A DNA stretch of 64,000 bases from Caldisericum exile AZM16c01 (GCF_000284335.1 NC_017096.1:930001-994000), one strand, 5' to 3'. Counted from the stretch's first letter, positions 54,551 to 64,000 are shown. A program made the numbers and translations. Notes: a model not told the origin generated them from the sequence alone.

Positions 54551-56125
54551 ATGGGAAAGAAAATAATTGAAATAGAAAAAGCACAATATCCATATACCTG
54601 TGCTATCGTAAATAACCAGTTAATGGGATTTCTTGATGAAGTTGAAGAAGTGAGAAGTATAGAGCTTCTTCCAGTTACAGAAGGTGAAGGAAGAAGAACT
54701 TATGAAAGGAGTATAGCTTTTCTTGCAACTGTTGCATTAAAGAAGATTTCAAAAGAACATAAACTTACAATAATGCATTCTATAGGGGAAGCGCTTTATG
54801 GAGAAATTGAAAATAGTTCAGACGAACTTGTAGAAAAATTAAAGAGCCAATTCTTTGAGTTAATAAAGAATAACAAACCTATAAGAAAATTTGACCTCAC
54901 AAAGGAAACTGCAATAAGAAAACTCGAAAAAGAAGGTCGATTTGAAGACATCCAAACAATTGAATACTTGGCAAAAGATGTTATTTCTCTCTATGAACTT
55001 GACGACATCTACCTATATTTTGCAGGCCCACTTGTTCCCTTCACGGGAATGATAAAAGTCGTTGATATAGTAAGGGTAAATAGTGGGTTGTTTTTCTTGC
55101 TTCCAGATAGGAAAAACCCAAATGTCTTAAACACCCTTCCCAAATACGAGCGATTGCTTGAAGCCTTTAATGAAGGAAAAAAGTGGGCAAATCTTCTTGA
55201 CGTAAGAACCGTTGGCGAACTTAACAAAAGCATTATAAACGGCAGAATATCCAACATAATAAAAATGCAAGAATCTCTCCACGAAAAGAAAATTTCAGAA
55301 ATAGCGCAACAAATTCAAGAAAGAAAGGCAAAAGTAGTCCTTATTGCAGGTCCAAGTTCATCAGGAAAGACAACTTTCGCAAAAAAACTTGATATTCATT
55401 TAAGAGTTCTTGGCTTTAAGCCATATGTAATTTCAACGGATAACTATTTTGTTGAAAGAGAGAAAACGCCTCTTAACGCAGAAGGAAACCCTGATTACGA
55501 TTCTATTGAAGCAACAGATTATAAACTTCTTCAAGAGCACATTAACAAACTTATCCAAGGAGAAGAAGTTGATATCCCAAAATACAATTTCATAACAGGA
55601 AAAAGGGAAAAAGGGAAAAAAGTCAAGATTGACGAACATGGTCTTATAATTATAGAGGGCATTCATGCATTAAACCCAATCCTTACGAAAGACGTAAAAG
55701 AAGAAGTTAAATACAGGATATACGTTAGTGCTCTCTCACAGGTGAACATCGATAATATTAATCGTATTCCGACAAGGGATACAAGACTCATTAGAAGAAT
55801 TGTAAGAGATGTACATTTTAGAGGAATTCCCGCCGTAGAAAATCTAAAACGCTGGAAAGATGTCATTGAAGCTGAAGAAAAGTATATTTTCCCTTATCAG
55901 GAAAACGCAGATGTTATGTTCAATTCAGCGCTCATATATGAACTTCCAATTTTAAGAAACTTTGCTGAAGTCCCCCTTAGAGCAATTGAATATAAAGAAA
56001 AAGAATATGCAGAGGCTCTTAGACTTTTAAACTTTCTCAACCATGTTTTACCGCTCCAATCAGACGAAGTGCCGCCTACATCCATATTAAGAGAATTTAT
56101 AGGGAAAAGTTCCTTTAAGTATTGA
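54551..56125 (+). CDS. Nucleoside (uridine/cytidine-type) kinase with N-terminal TGS/SAD-like half
   Basis: A 524-residue protein. Residues 1-240 look like the TGS and editing-domain portion of threonyl-tRNA synthetase (TYERSIAFLATVALKKI). Residues about 255-524 are a uridine-kinase P-loop domain: VVLIAGPSSSGKTTFAKKLD, STDNYFVEREKTP, IIIEGIHALNP and RDTRLIRRIVRDVHFRG. This two-part architecture is known in clostridia and Thermotoga. Its end overlaps the convergent exonuclease gene by 11 nt. Confidence 0.88.
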   Translation: MGKKIIEIEKAQYPYTCAIVNNQLMGFLDEVEEVRSIELLPVTEGEGRRTYERSIAFLATVALKKISKEHKLTIMHSIGEALYGEIENSSDELVEKLKSQFFELIKNNKPIRKFDLTKETAIRKLEKEGRFEDIQTIEYLAKDVISLYELDDIYLYFAGPLVPFTGMIKVVDIVRVNSGLFFLLPDRKNPNVLNTLPKYERLLEAFNEGKKWANLLDVRTVGELNKSIINGRISNIIKMQESLHEKKISEIAQQIQERKAKVVLIAGPSSSGKTTFAKKLDIHLRVLGFKPYVISTDNYFVEREKTPLNAEGNPDYDSIEATDYKLLQEHINKLIQGEEVDIPKYNFITGKREKGKKVKIDEHGLIIIEGIHALNPILTKDVKEEVKYRIYVSALSQVNIDNINRIPTRDTRLIRRIVRDVHFRGIPAVENLKRWKDVIEAEEKYIFPYQENADVMFNSALIYELPILRNFAEVPLRAIEYKEKEYAEALRLLNFLNHVLPLQSDEVPPTSILREFIGKSSFKY

Positions 56126-58151
56126 TATATTTCCTAACAAATTGAACAAGATTTTCTTTTCTTTCCAAAAGCATGGGTGTTGTCAAAAACGCTTCCCCAA
56201 ACTTTGAAACAAAATTTCTGTCTTTGAGTCTTCCATCAAAGTAGAGAACCGCACTCTTTTCATCCGAAACAAAATCTTTAATAAAATTCTTCAAATAGTA
56301 CATTGCGTAATTTTCTTGAGATCCTAAAATATTCATTGGTAACTTAATCACAAAAATCAATCTATATTTGTTTTTTACGGGAAACTCATATTGAACAAAG
56401 TCAACCAAACCATCTTCTTTAGAAAGTGATTCGTCAATCCAAGTATATTTGTTTCTTAATTCTGCCCTTATGCTATTTAATTGAATTCTATTCTCAAAAA
56501 TGAAAAGGACTGGCTTAATATCAGAAAACTGCTCGTATAAATCAAGAAACTCTCTTGAAAATTCATCTGCATTCGGAGCATGTAAGAAAAGAGGGATTAT
56601 ATTCATTATTTTCTCTTCATTCGCTTGAGTTGAAACTACGCCTCTTAAACCTGTAAACTTTTCAATAAAGTTTTCTCCATTGAGGATAAAATAATTACTT
56701 ACTAAATTTACAGAATCACTCATTGATGAAATGGTTGAAAACATCTTCATAGCATTTGAAAATCCAATGGAGATATTCTCATAATTATAACGGAAGGTTT
56801 TGTCCGCCAAATAATCACCATCTAAATTTGTTATGCTTGAAACCAATTTGAATTGTGCTTCTTTAGATGAGTTTTCAAAATTATCGAAGAGCGTTAACAT
56901 TTCAGATGAGTTACTTGAACTATCAAAGTTTGAAATCATTTCAATGTCTTCTCTTGAAAAGTTAATCTTTAAACTCGAAAAAACTTTTGGAATTCTATAC
57001 GCTTCAAGAAGATATACGCTATCAAACTTAAAATCCGAAAGAAACTTAAGTCCATTAAATAAACTTGGATATTTCATCAATACAAAATCGCTTTTCTCAA
57101 TTTCCATAACTCTTTCTTTAAAAGGACAGATATCATTAAAATTGCAACTCTTGCTTTTGCATAAAGACAAGTTTTTTAGAATTTTGTTTTTAAGAATGTG
57201 TTGTGGAGCTTTTCTCAATCCAAAGTCTTTTGTTTTGAGTAAATAAGATGCAAGTATTGCAAAGTCCACTCTAAGATCTCTTGGTATTGCGTCTGTATTT
57301 TCAAGATAATAATTTAGGCGTTCTACGCAAATAAAACTTTCGAACTCAGTTGCATCAAACACTTTAAATTTACTCAACCGATCTTTTAAATTTTCAAGCA
57401 GTTTTTCTGAGTAACTAACTATAAGCGACTTTCCAGAAGTTAACAACAGAACAATTAACTCATCAATTGAAGATTTTTCAAAGTAAAAAATACCCCTTTT
57501 ATGCGTAGAATTCAATTGACTGAAAGGAAGAGTTTGAATTTCACCCTCTTTTCGTATTTTTAGCATAGTTTTTTCTGCATCTCCATGATTTTCAAATAGG
57601 AAATTAAAATTTCTCGAACTACTTATTATGTCTTTAAGAAGTTTCATGTCTTCGTCCGCAAATGTTTTACTTTCTTCCAATAACTTCTTAAACAATTCGT
57701 AAAGCATTAACGCATCATTAAATGCCCTATGTGCCTTTTCTTTTTTTAGATTAAGAGTTTGAACAAGTTTCTCAAGGCTATGAGAACTCAACTCTGGATA
57801 AATAAGACGGGCAAGCTCAAGAGTGTCTACTACTTCATTCTGAAGCGGCTCCTCCAAAAATCTCTCAAGAAATTCTTTGTCAAAAGATGCATTATGCGCA
57901 ACAAGAATTGAATCTTCAATAAATTTTTTAAAATCCTCTTTTACTTTGTTCCTTTCTTGTGCCTTATCAAGATCTTCCAGGGTTATGCCTGTTAAATTTG
58001 TAATAAATCTTGAAATGGACTTATGAGGTCTTACAAGAGTCTTAAATGTAGAAACAATCTCAAAATCAACAACCTTTATAGCACCTATTTCAATAACTTC
58101 ATCGTCTCTATTAAGCCCAGTGGTTTCTAAATCAAAAAAAACAAATTTCAT
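56115..58151 (-). CDS. DnaQ-like exonuclease fused to a DinG-like helicase lacking ATPase motifs
   Basis: A 678-residue protein. Residues 1-160 form an intact DEDDh exonuclease: FFDLETTG (ExoI), VAHNASFDKEF (ExoII) and HRAFNDALML (ExoIII). The rest aligns by pattern with DinG. The Fe-S cysteines remain (C275, and C331-x4-C336-x5-C342, the DinG spacing), but there is no Walker A, the DEAH box reads LEAY, and the C-terminal QxxGRxIR motif is missing. So probably a nuclease with a structural or DNA-binding, non-helicase tail. Overlaps mutS2 by 4 nt. Confidence 0.8.
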   Translation of the reverse strand: MKFVFFDLETTGLNRDDEVIEIGAIKVVDFEIVSTFKTLVRPHKSISRFITNLTGITLEDLDKAQERNKVKEDFKKFIEDSILVAHNASFDKEFLERFLEEPLQNEVVDTLELARLIYPELSSHSLEKLVQTLNLKKEKAHRAFNDALMLYELFKKLLEESKTFADEDMKLLKDIISSSRNFNFLFENHGDAEKTMLKIRKEGEIQTLPFSQLNSTHKRGIFYFEKSSIDELIVLLLTSGKSLIVSYSEKLLENLKDRLSKFKVFDATEFESFICVERLNYYLENTDAIPRDLRVDFAILASYLLKTKDFGLRKAPQHILKNKILKNLSLCKSKSCNFNDICPFKERVMEIEKSDFVLMKYPSLFNGLKFLSDFKFDSVYLLEAYRIPKVFSSLKINFSREDIEMISNFDSSSNSSEMLTLFDNFENSSKEAQFKLVSSITNLDGDYLADKTFRYNYENISIGFSNAMKMFSTISSMSDSVNLVSNYFILNGENFIEKFTGLRGVVSTQANEEKIMNIIPLFLHAPNADEFSREFLDLYEQFSDIKPVLFIFENRIQLNSIRAELRNKYTWIDESLSKEDGLVDFVQYEFPVKNKYRLIFVIKLPMNILGSQENYAMYYLKNFIKDFVSDEKSAVLYFDGRLKDRNFVSKFGEAFLTTPMLLERKENLVQFVRKYINT

Positions 58152-60496
58152 CTGAAAAACACTATTGTGGTACCTATACCACCTTCTGAAGGAGTTCCAG
58201 TTTCGAAACGAGCAATACGTTTATTATTTCTTAAATATTGCAAAATTGCTTCTCGTAAAGCACCAGTCCCTTTTCCATGTACTATGTAAACATGAGGCAA
58301 ACCATGTAAATACGCCTTATCAAGATATTTGTCGAGTATATCAATTGCGTCATCAACTGTATAACCGTGCAAGTCTATCATCATTGGAAGTTCCTCTTCA
58401 AAAAGTTCCTTTAACTCTCCTCTTTTTTCTTTCTTCACTTCAACTTTCTCTTCTGAAACTGGTTCAAGATCTGAAAATTTTAGTGTTGCCCTGATTGCAC
58501 CCATCTGGACAATTGCTTTTTGCTCATCGTTTTTCACCTGGAGTACTATTCCTTGCGCCTTCAACGTCCTTACATATACAAGAATTCCTTCTTTTATTTC
58601 AGAGGGCCCAACTTTATTCACCTCTTCAAAGGTTTTTTCTTGTTGCTCTTCGATTTTCTGCTCTTCAGACTTAAGTGCCTTCTTCATTTCTTGTATTTCC
58701 TTCTGGCTTTTTATAGATACATCAAGATTTTCGAGAATCTTATTCATCTTTTCTTTTGTTTCATCAATAATTCTCTGCGCTTCTTCATACGCTTTTCTTA
58801 TTTCTAATCTCTTTCGTTCCTCAAGTTCTTTTAATTTTTGCTCATATGTTTCTTTTAAGCGCATCGCCTCATTCTTTGCAACTTCAGTATCTCTTTTCAT
58901 TATTTCAATTGCTCTATTGTCCTCGTGCATTTTACTTACGATTTCTGCTTTTTCAATAAAATCTGAAGAAAGTTCACTTCTTGCATCACTAAGGACATCC
59001 TCAGGCATGCCAAGTCTTTCTGCAATAATGAGAGCATGGCTCTCGCCAGGGATTCCAATATACAGTTTATATGTAGGGCTTAATGTATCCACATCAAAAC
59101 CTACAGAAGCATTCTGTGCTTCTTTAAACTTATATGGAAATTCTTTTATCTTTCCATGATGTGTAGTTACAATTGAAGACGCACCAATTTTGTATAGTCT
59201 TTTAAGAATAGCAAACCCAAGGGAAGCACCTTCCTCAGGATCAGTCCCTGCACCTAATTCATCAATTAAAACAAGGTCATCTTTCGTTGCATTCTTTAAA
59301 ATATCAATTATTCTTACCATATGTGAGGAAAATGTTGAAAGATTTTGTTCTATACTCTGTTCATCACCGATATCAGCGAAGACATCTCTAAAAAAACCGA
59401 CCGTTGAATTCGAAATGGCAGGTATATGCATTCCCGCCTTTGCCATAAGTGTAAGAAGTCCTGTCGTTTTAAGTGTAACGGTTTTTCCACCAGTATTAGG
59501 GCCAGTTATTATAAGCATTTTAAAATTTTTCCCTACTTCTATGTCGATTGGGACAACCACATCATCATTTATAAACGGATTTCTTGCTTCATATAACTCA
59601 AGGTAAGGTTCATTGACAAGGATTGGTTCTGATGCCTTAAACTCTAATGACAATCTCGCCTTAGCAAAGATAAAATCAAGTTTATAAATGATATTTAAAG
59701 ATTCTTCAACTGCACTAAATTTATTTCTGATACGTTCTTCTAATTCCAATACGATACGTTCCTCTTCTCTTCTTTCTTTGGAAAATAGGTCCACAAGTTT
59801 GTTGTTTAGCTCTACCACTGCCATGGGCTCAACAAAAAGTGTTAGTTTACTTCCAGATTCTCCCTGAACAACGTAATTGAAAGATGGTTTTGAATTAAGT
59901 CTGATAGGTATTACATACCTGTCGTTTCTCTTAGTTATGATTTTATCCTGAATTGCGTCCTCATTTTCCCTGGAATACAAAATCTCCTGTAAAATAGATT
60001 GAATCCTTAAATATGTCGTTTTAATTTCTCTTCGAATGATGCTAAGAAGTGGCGATGCATCATCTACAATTTTTCCATCGTTCCCTACAACTTTCCTTAT
60101 TGCCTTTACTATATCTTCAAAGTTAGAAAGTTTCATTATGTATTTAAAGACTTCAGGATAAGTTTCTCTATAAGATTCTCCTATTTCTTTTATTTCCGAA
60201 AATGCAGAAAGAACATCTGAAACCCTTAAAATTTCCTCAGGAGTTACAAGAGAAAGAACTTTAATCTTCTCGAATAGCGGCTCAACATCAATAAACTCGA
60301 TAAAAGGCAAATCACCTTCTTTCTCCAAGAATTTTTTCGCATCAGTTGTTTCTTTTAATGCAACAGTAGTTTCTTCAAAAGACTCATAAGGTAAAAGATT
60401 TCTTGATAGTTCCTTTCCGCCTTTTGTAAAGGAAAGTGCTTCAAGTTTATTTAAAATTTTGTCGTATTCGAGCGCCTTTAATGTGTCTTCACGCAT
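58148..60496 (-). CDS. mutS2: Endonuclease MutS2
   Basis: A 782-residue MutS2. The ATPase domain shows ITGPNTGGKTVTLKTTGLL (Walker A), SHMVRIIDILKNA, LVLIDELGAGTDPEEG (Walker B) and TTHHGKIKEFPY; a long coiled coil spans about residues 510-620; the C-terminal Smr nuclease domain has MIDLHGYTVDDAIDILD and HGKGTGALREAI. It suppresses recombination or rescues collided ribosomes, depending on species. Overlaps polX by 19 nt. Confidence 0.96.
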   Translation of the reverse strand: MREDTLKALEYDKILNKLEALSFTKGGKELSRNLLPYESFEETTVALKETTDAKKFLEKEGDLPFIEFIDVEPLFEKIKVLSLVTPEEILRVSDVLSAFSEIKEIGESYRETYPEVFKYIMKLSNFEDIVKAIRKVVGNDGKIVDDASPLLSIIRREIKTTYLRIQSILQEILYSRENEDAIQDKIITKRNDRYVIPIRLNSKPSFNYVVQGESGSKLTLFVEPMAVVELNNKLVDLFSKERREEERIVLELEERIRNKFSAVEESLNIIYKLDFIFAKARLSLEFKASEPILVNEPYLELYEARNPFINDDVVVPIDIEVGKNFKMLIITGPNTGGKTVTLKTTGLLTLMAKAGMHIPAISNSTVGFFRDVFADIGDEQSIEQNLSTFSSHMVRIIDILKNATKDDLVLIDELGAGTDPEEGASLGFAILKRLYKIGASSIVTTHHGKIKEFPYKFKEAQNASVGFDVDTLSPTYKLYIGIPGESHALIIAERLGMPEDVLSDARSELSSDFIEKAEIVSKMHEDNRAIEIMKRDTEVAKNEAMRLKETYEQKLKELEERKRLEIRKAYEEAQRIIDETKEKMNKILENLDVSIKSQKEIQEMKKALKSEEQKIEEQQEKTFEEVNKVGPSEIKEGILVYVRTLKAQGIVLQVKNDEQKAIVQMGAIRATLKFSDLEPVSEEKVEVKKEKRGELKELFEEELPMMIDLHGYTVDDAIDILDKYLDKAYLHGLPHVYIVHGKGTGALREAILQYLRNNKRIARFETGTPSEGGIGTTIVFFR

Positions 60497-62142
60497 AACA
60501 AATCTTTCAATTCCTCCAAACTATACGTATTTAAAACCTCCTCCTTCTTCATCCAGGCTCTCCTTAAGAGTTTAATACCATATTTCATAAAATACAAATG
60601 CCCTCTGTTATGTGCATCTGTCCCAACTGAAAAGTATTTAACATTTGCGCGTCTAGCTTCTTTAATTAAACCTGTGCTTAAGTCCATTCTGTTAGGAAAT
60701 AAATTAACCTCTAAACTTACTCCATACTTGGAGGCTAAATTGAAGATTTCTTCAATGTCAACCTCAATGCTTTTTCTTACAAAAATTATTCTATTTGTTG
60801 GATGTGCCACAATATTAATTATACCACTTTTTATTGCTTTTTTAACCCGTTCCGTATTTTCAAAACGTGTATTTGAAAACTGATGAAGTCCTCCTATTAC
60901 AAAGTCGATTTTACTCATAACAACTTCATCAACGTCAACTGTGCCGTCAAAGTTTATCTCTGCTTCAATTCCTTTCAATAAATATGGACTATATTTTTCG
61001 GCGTTTATCCGATCAATAAGTGTACTTTCTTTTAAATATGTTTTTTGAGACACCCCATTTGCAACTTTCAATCCTTTTGAGTGATCCGTAATCGCAAGGT
61101 ACTCATAGTCTAAGAACCCACCTTCTTCGTGAAGTTCAGAAATTGTTGAAAGACCATCTGAAAACGAAGTGTGAACATGAAGATCTCCTTTAATATCTGA
61201 TAGTGTTATAAGTTTTGGAAGAGAATGCGTTATAGAAAGTTCAATTTCCACTTCTCCTTCTCTTAACTCAGGCGGAACATACTGAAGAGACAATCTGTCA
61301 TAAAATTCTTCTTCGGAACTCGCCCTTAAAAGAACATATCCGCTTTTTGAAATATCAAAACCTTTTGACTTTGCGATCTCCTGAATTTCCTTGTTGTGCT
61401 GTTTAGACCCTGTATAGTATTGAAGACCTGAATAGAAATATTCTTTTGGTACTCTAAAAAATTTAAGTTGCACACCATCGATATCTTTGAATTGGATCAA
61501 ATTGCCTTTTCTTACGAAATTCACAATATCGAAGTTTGAATTAATATTCTCAATAAGATTGTCTTCTTCAAAGTCATAAACAAAATCGATATTATTTACC
61601 ACTTCTTTGCCACGTCTTACACTTCCTGCAACACTTATATTACCAAAACCAGCAAGCGCTAATTTTACAGCATTAGCATAAGCACAAGCATAAAAGAGAC
61701 TTAATTCCCTTATGCTACTTTCGTAATAAAAAAGGGCTCTTCTTAAATGTTCTTCAAATTTATCTGAAAAGAATCTTTTAACAATACCCTTTTTCATTGC
61801 CTTTTCAAGTTCAGCAAACGAATCAATGTTAAGTGAATGATATAGCCTAAGGACATCACTAACCCGAATACCAGGGATGCTTGCAAGTTGTTTTAAAACT
61901 TTCGGTATCTTAGCCTCAAGTTGCTCCTTAAGTGGCGAATAACCAAGTCCTTGCAAGTTAAAAACTTCTTCCTTTACAAATGGTGGGAGAAAATTAAAAT
62001 TTGTGTATTTTTCTAAAGAGTTTTCAAGAGCAAGGATCGATAAAGCAGAGTGTTCAAATGTATAGGCATCCCTTGTATTGCCTGATATTTCAAGCAACGT
62101 TTTTATTTCAAGGAGTTCTTTTGCAACCTTAAAGTTATTCAT
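60478..62142 (-). CDS. polX: PolX-family protein with PHP domain; polymerase site degenerate
   Basis: A 554-residue PolX-type protein. The N-terminal HhH and palm regions are recognisable (SVAGSVRRGKEVV near residue 170), but the metal-binding aspartates are altered: NNID at 183-186 where DID/DLD is expected, and GVQLKFF near 223-229 where the third Asp (GVQVDL) is expected. The C-terminal PHP domain keeps its ligands: DLHVHTSFSDG (320-330), AITDHSKG, GIEAEIN, VIGGLHQF, IVAHPTNR and SVGTDAHNRG. So likely a PHP nuclease rather than a polymerase. Overlaps pheT by 8 nt. Confidence 0.88.
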   Translation of the reverse strand: MNNFKVAKELLEIKTLLEISGNTRDAYTFEHSALSILALENSLEKYTNFNFLPPFVKEEVFNLQGLGYSPLKEQLEAKIPKVLKQLASIPGIRVSDVLRLYHSLNIDSFAELEKAMKKGIVKRFFSDKFEEHLRRALFYYESSIRELSLFYACAYANAVKLALAGFGNISVAGSVRRGKEVVNNIDFVYDFEEDNLIENINSNFDIVNFVRKGNLIQFKDIDGVQLKFFRVPKEYFYSGLQYYTGSKQHNKEIQEIAKSKGFDISKSGYVLLRASSEEEFYDRLSLQYVPPELREGEVEIELSITHSLPKLITLSDIKGDLHVHTSFSDGLSTISELHEEGGFLDYEYLAITDHSKGLKVANGVSQKTYLKESTLIDRINAEKYSPYLLKGIEAEINFDGTVDVDEVVMSKIDFVIGGLHQFSNTRFENTERVKKAIKSGIINIVAHPTNRIIFVRKSIEVDIEEIFNLASKYGVSLEVNLFPNRMDLSTGLIKEARRANVKYFSVGTDAHNRGHLYFMKYGIKLLRRAWMKKEEVLNTYSLEELKDLLCVKTH

Positions 62143-64000
62143 TCTTTCTTAAAGTACCACCCGTTTTGTTTATAATATTTTCCTCTATCTTTTTTATAAA
62201 CTCGTCAACTTCCGCACCTTGAAGAGTTCGATCATACGAGATAAACTCCAATGAGTAAGCAAGGTTTTTCTTTCCCTCAGGAAGTGGTTTTCCTTCATAA
62301 ATATCAAACAATATAATTGACTTTAACTCTTTAATATTGGAGTCTCTTATTGCCTTTCTAACTAAGATCTCTTCAACTGACTTATCAACAATTATTGCAA
62401 TGTCTCTTTTTACGGGAGGATAAAGCGAAAATTGACTGAATTTATTCTCGAGGTTTGCTTCCTTGAAAAGTTCGTTAACCTTTAACTCTGCGTAATATGC
62501 ATCGTCTAATAAATCTGGGTTAATTTTTCCAAGATAGCCAAAAAAGTTGCCATTTACGATAACCTTACTTGTTTGGTATGGATGCATATGTGGTTGTTCG
62601 TATTTTACAAATTGGGCACTAATACCAAATTCTTCAAATATACTTTCAATAAGCCCTTTCAAATAATAGTAATCATACGGAAGATTCCTTCCATACGGGT
62701 TTTTCCCGATTCTATTACCTTTCAAGAAAATTGACATCCTATACTCTTCGCTAAGTTCATTTCCCATTTTGAAAAATACTTTCCCAATTTCGAAGAGCGA
62801 AAGGTTTTCAACATTTATATTCAAATTTCTTTGTGCTACTTCAAAACTTCCAACAAACAGAGTTGGCCTTAAAAGAGACATATCTTCTGTAAGTGGATTT
62901 AAAAGTTTTATGACACTATCTTCATATAAATTAAATCTTGTAAGTATTTCTTTGTTTGTAAGGGTAGAAGTAACTATTTCATTTAGTCCAAGATGTAGAA
63001 GAATATCTCTCAGTTTAGCGTTAAATTTTAGGATTGGCTCAAATGTTCCACTTCGAAGTGGTGCTATAATTGGTTTTTCGGAAAATTCATTATATCCACG
63101 CATACGGACAATTTCTTCAATAAGGTCTTCCTCAATGGAAATATCCTGCCTAAAGGAAGGTGGTGTTACCGAAAAAACACCTTCTTTCTCAATATAATTA
63201 AAACCTTCTATATCAAAATACTTTTTAATTTCTTCTTCATGCATCTCTTCACCCAGAAGACTTGACGCCTTACTTACACGCAATTTAACACTTTCCTTAG
63301 GTTTCCTAAAATCTGTAACTCTGTCCTTAAAAGCAAGTCCACCTGCTTCCTCAAGAATCAATTTTGTCGCAATAAGAGAAGCAGTTGGTGTAAATTGGGG
63401 GTCAACACCTTTCTCAAAAAGCGAAGAAGCATCAGTAATTAACCCGAGACTTCTTGAACTTTTTGATATAGTCGAAGGCGTAAAGTATGCGCTTTCAAGG
63501 AAAATATTCTTAGTATTTTCTGTTACTGCTGTGTCAAAGCCACCCATTACACCCGCTATAGCAATAGGACCTGTTTCATCAGTTATAAGTAGGTTTTTTG
63601 AGGTTAGTGTTCTTTCAATCTCATCAAGAGTTTTGATTTTTTCCTCGGCAGTTGCAAGACGCACAATAATTTTCCCTTTTAGTTTATCAAAGTCAAAGGC
63701 ATGCAGTGGCTGTCCATACATTCGTGCAACATAGTTTGTAATATCAACGATGTTATTTATAGGACGAATTCTCAAACTAAATAATTTCTTTCTCAACTTA
63801 TAACTTGACTTTTTTATTGTGACATCTTTAATGAGCCTTCCCGAATAAAAACTGCAGTGCTCTTTATGTAGAATTTCTACTGGGAATGGGGTTTCTGGGA
63901 GATTCGCATCATCAAATAAATCAAACTTAAACTTATCAAAATTTGCTCTCCTTCCTTCGTCTCTTGCAAGAAGAATTTCAATCCATCGAGCAACGCCTAA
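62135..64000 (-). CDS. pheT: Phenylalanyl-tRNA synthetase beta subunit (5' end outside window)
   Basis: I translated 621 codons open to the window edge, beginning LGVARWIEILLARDEG. The B3/B4 editing domain follows (RPINNIVDITNYV, GQPLHAFDFDKLKG, GPIAIAGVMGGFDTAV), then B5 (YFDIEGFNY...VTPPSFRQDISIEEDLIEEI), the class II-like core, and the C-terminal anticodon-binding FDX-ACB domain (YPPVKRDIAIIVD, YDRTLQGAEVDEFI). The missing N-terminus would hold the OB-fold tRNA-binding domain. A TTG at 63796 is internal and not the start. pheT-polX-mutS2 is a known low-GC order. Confidence 0.96.
   Translation of the reverse strand, partial: LGVARWIEILLARDEGRRANFDKFKFDLFDDANLPETPFPVEILHKEHCSFYSGRLIKDVTIKKSSYKLRKKLFSLRIRPINNIVDITNYVARMYGQPLHAFDFDKLKGKIIVRLATAEEKIKTLDEIERTLTSKNLLITDETGPIAIAGVMGGFDTAVTENTKNIFLESAYFTPSTISKSSRSLGLITDASSLFEKGVDPQFTPTASLIATKLILEEAGGLAFKDRVTDFRKPKESVKLRVSKASSLLGEEMHEEEIKKYFDIEGFNYIEKEGVFSVTPPSFRQDISIEEDLIEEIVRMRGYNEFSEKPIIAPLRSGTFEPILKFNAKLRDILLHLGLNEIVTSTLTNKEILTRFNLYEDSVIKLLNPLTEDMSLLRPTLFVGSFEVAQRNLNINVENLSLFEIGKVFFKMGNELSEEYRMSIFLKGNRIGKNPYGRNLPYDYYYLKGLIESIFEEFGISAQFVKYEQPHMHPYQTSKVIVNGNFFGYLGKINPDLLDDAYYAELKVNELFKEANLENKFSQFSLYPPVKRDIAIIVDKSVEEILVRKAIRDSNIKELKSIILFDIYEGKPLPEGKKNLAYSLEFISYDRTLQGAEVDEFIKKIEENIINKTGGTLRKNE

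Overview
The window is an AT-rich bacterial chromosome segment, almost fully coding, with short or overlapping gene junctions. Rod-shape and peptidoglycan genes (mreBCD, PBP2, MinC, a PASTA lipoprotein), a protein disulfide oxidoreductase, electron-bifurcating NfnAB, an A-adding-type tRNA nucleotidyltransferase fused to DHH and CBS domains, and Lys/Glu/Ile-rich proteins suggest a thermophilic, anaerobic, low-GC rod. Caldisericota, Coprothermobacter, Dictyoglomus or Thermotogota-like lineages would fit; this is inference from gene content, not identification.

Layout. 1-13.8 kb is one uninterrupted minus-strand run: two Roadblock proteins, metG, a TatD nuclease, nfnA, nfnB, a frameshifted radical SAM gene of the AmmeMemoRadiSam set, apbE, a NusG-domain-II protein, a Gx transporter, DUF4321, maf, mreB, mreC, mreD, mrdA and minC (cut by the window start). 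13.9-16 kb (plus): rsfS, and the trxB/pdo redox pair ending in a strong terminator. 16-20.3 kb (minus): ornithine carbamoyltransferase, a P-loop GTPase, a membrane protein and a Clp-fold serine proteinase. 20.4-21.8 kb (plus): MEMO1 and AMMECR1 homologues. 21.8-28.4 kb (mostly minus): MFS transporter, a candidate plus-strand sRNA, a heterodimeric ABC exporter, a DUF6580-like membrane protein, a geranylgeranyl-reductase-like flavoprotein and tRNA-Ser(CGA). 28.4-31 kb: alpha/beta hydrolase, an orphan protein, mtnA, and rpmB (only 59 codons). 31.1-32.6 kb: a degenerate insertion sequence. 33.1-43.5 kb (plus): Asp23/FakA-like genes, two nucleoside phosphorylases, cca, and a MoxR/DUF58/transglutaminase trio. 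43.5-49.6 kb: a TlpA-like lipoprotein, trxA, rpe, the PASTA lipoprotein, coaD, a coiled-coil protein, DUF177, asnS and holA. 49.6-53.6 kb (minus): rpsT, an M3 peptidase, a P-loop protein and a ROK kinase. 53.7-56.1 kb (plus): a tyrosine recombinase and a nucleoside kinase. 56.1-64 kb (minus): pheT (5' end outside), polX, mutS2, and an exonuclease with a dead DinG-like helicase.

Points worth following up are a candidate sRNA with its own promoter and terminator; a structured asnS leader with three mutually crossing helices; many apparently leaderless genes behind TGGTATAAT promoters, including a divergent pair that seems to share one palindromic -35 box; a flavoprotein gene starting 7 nt after a tRNA CCA end; an EetA/EetB/ApbE-like flavinylation cluster; and two repair proteins (PolX and DinG-like) that have lost catalytic residues in one domain while keeping the other.
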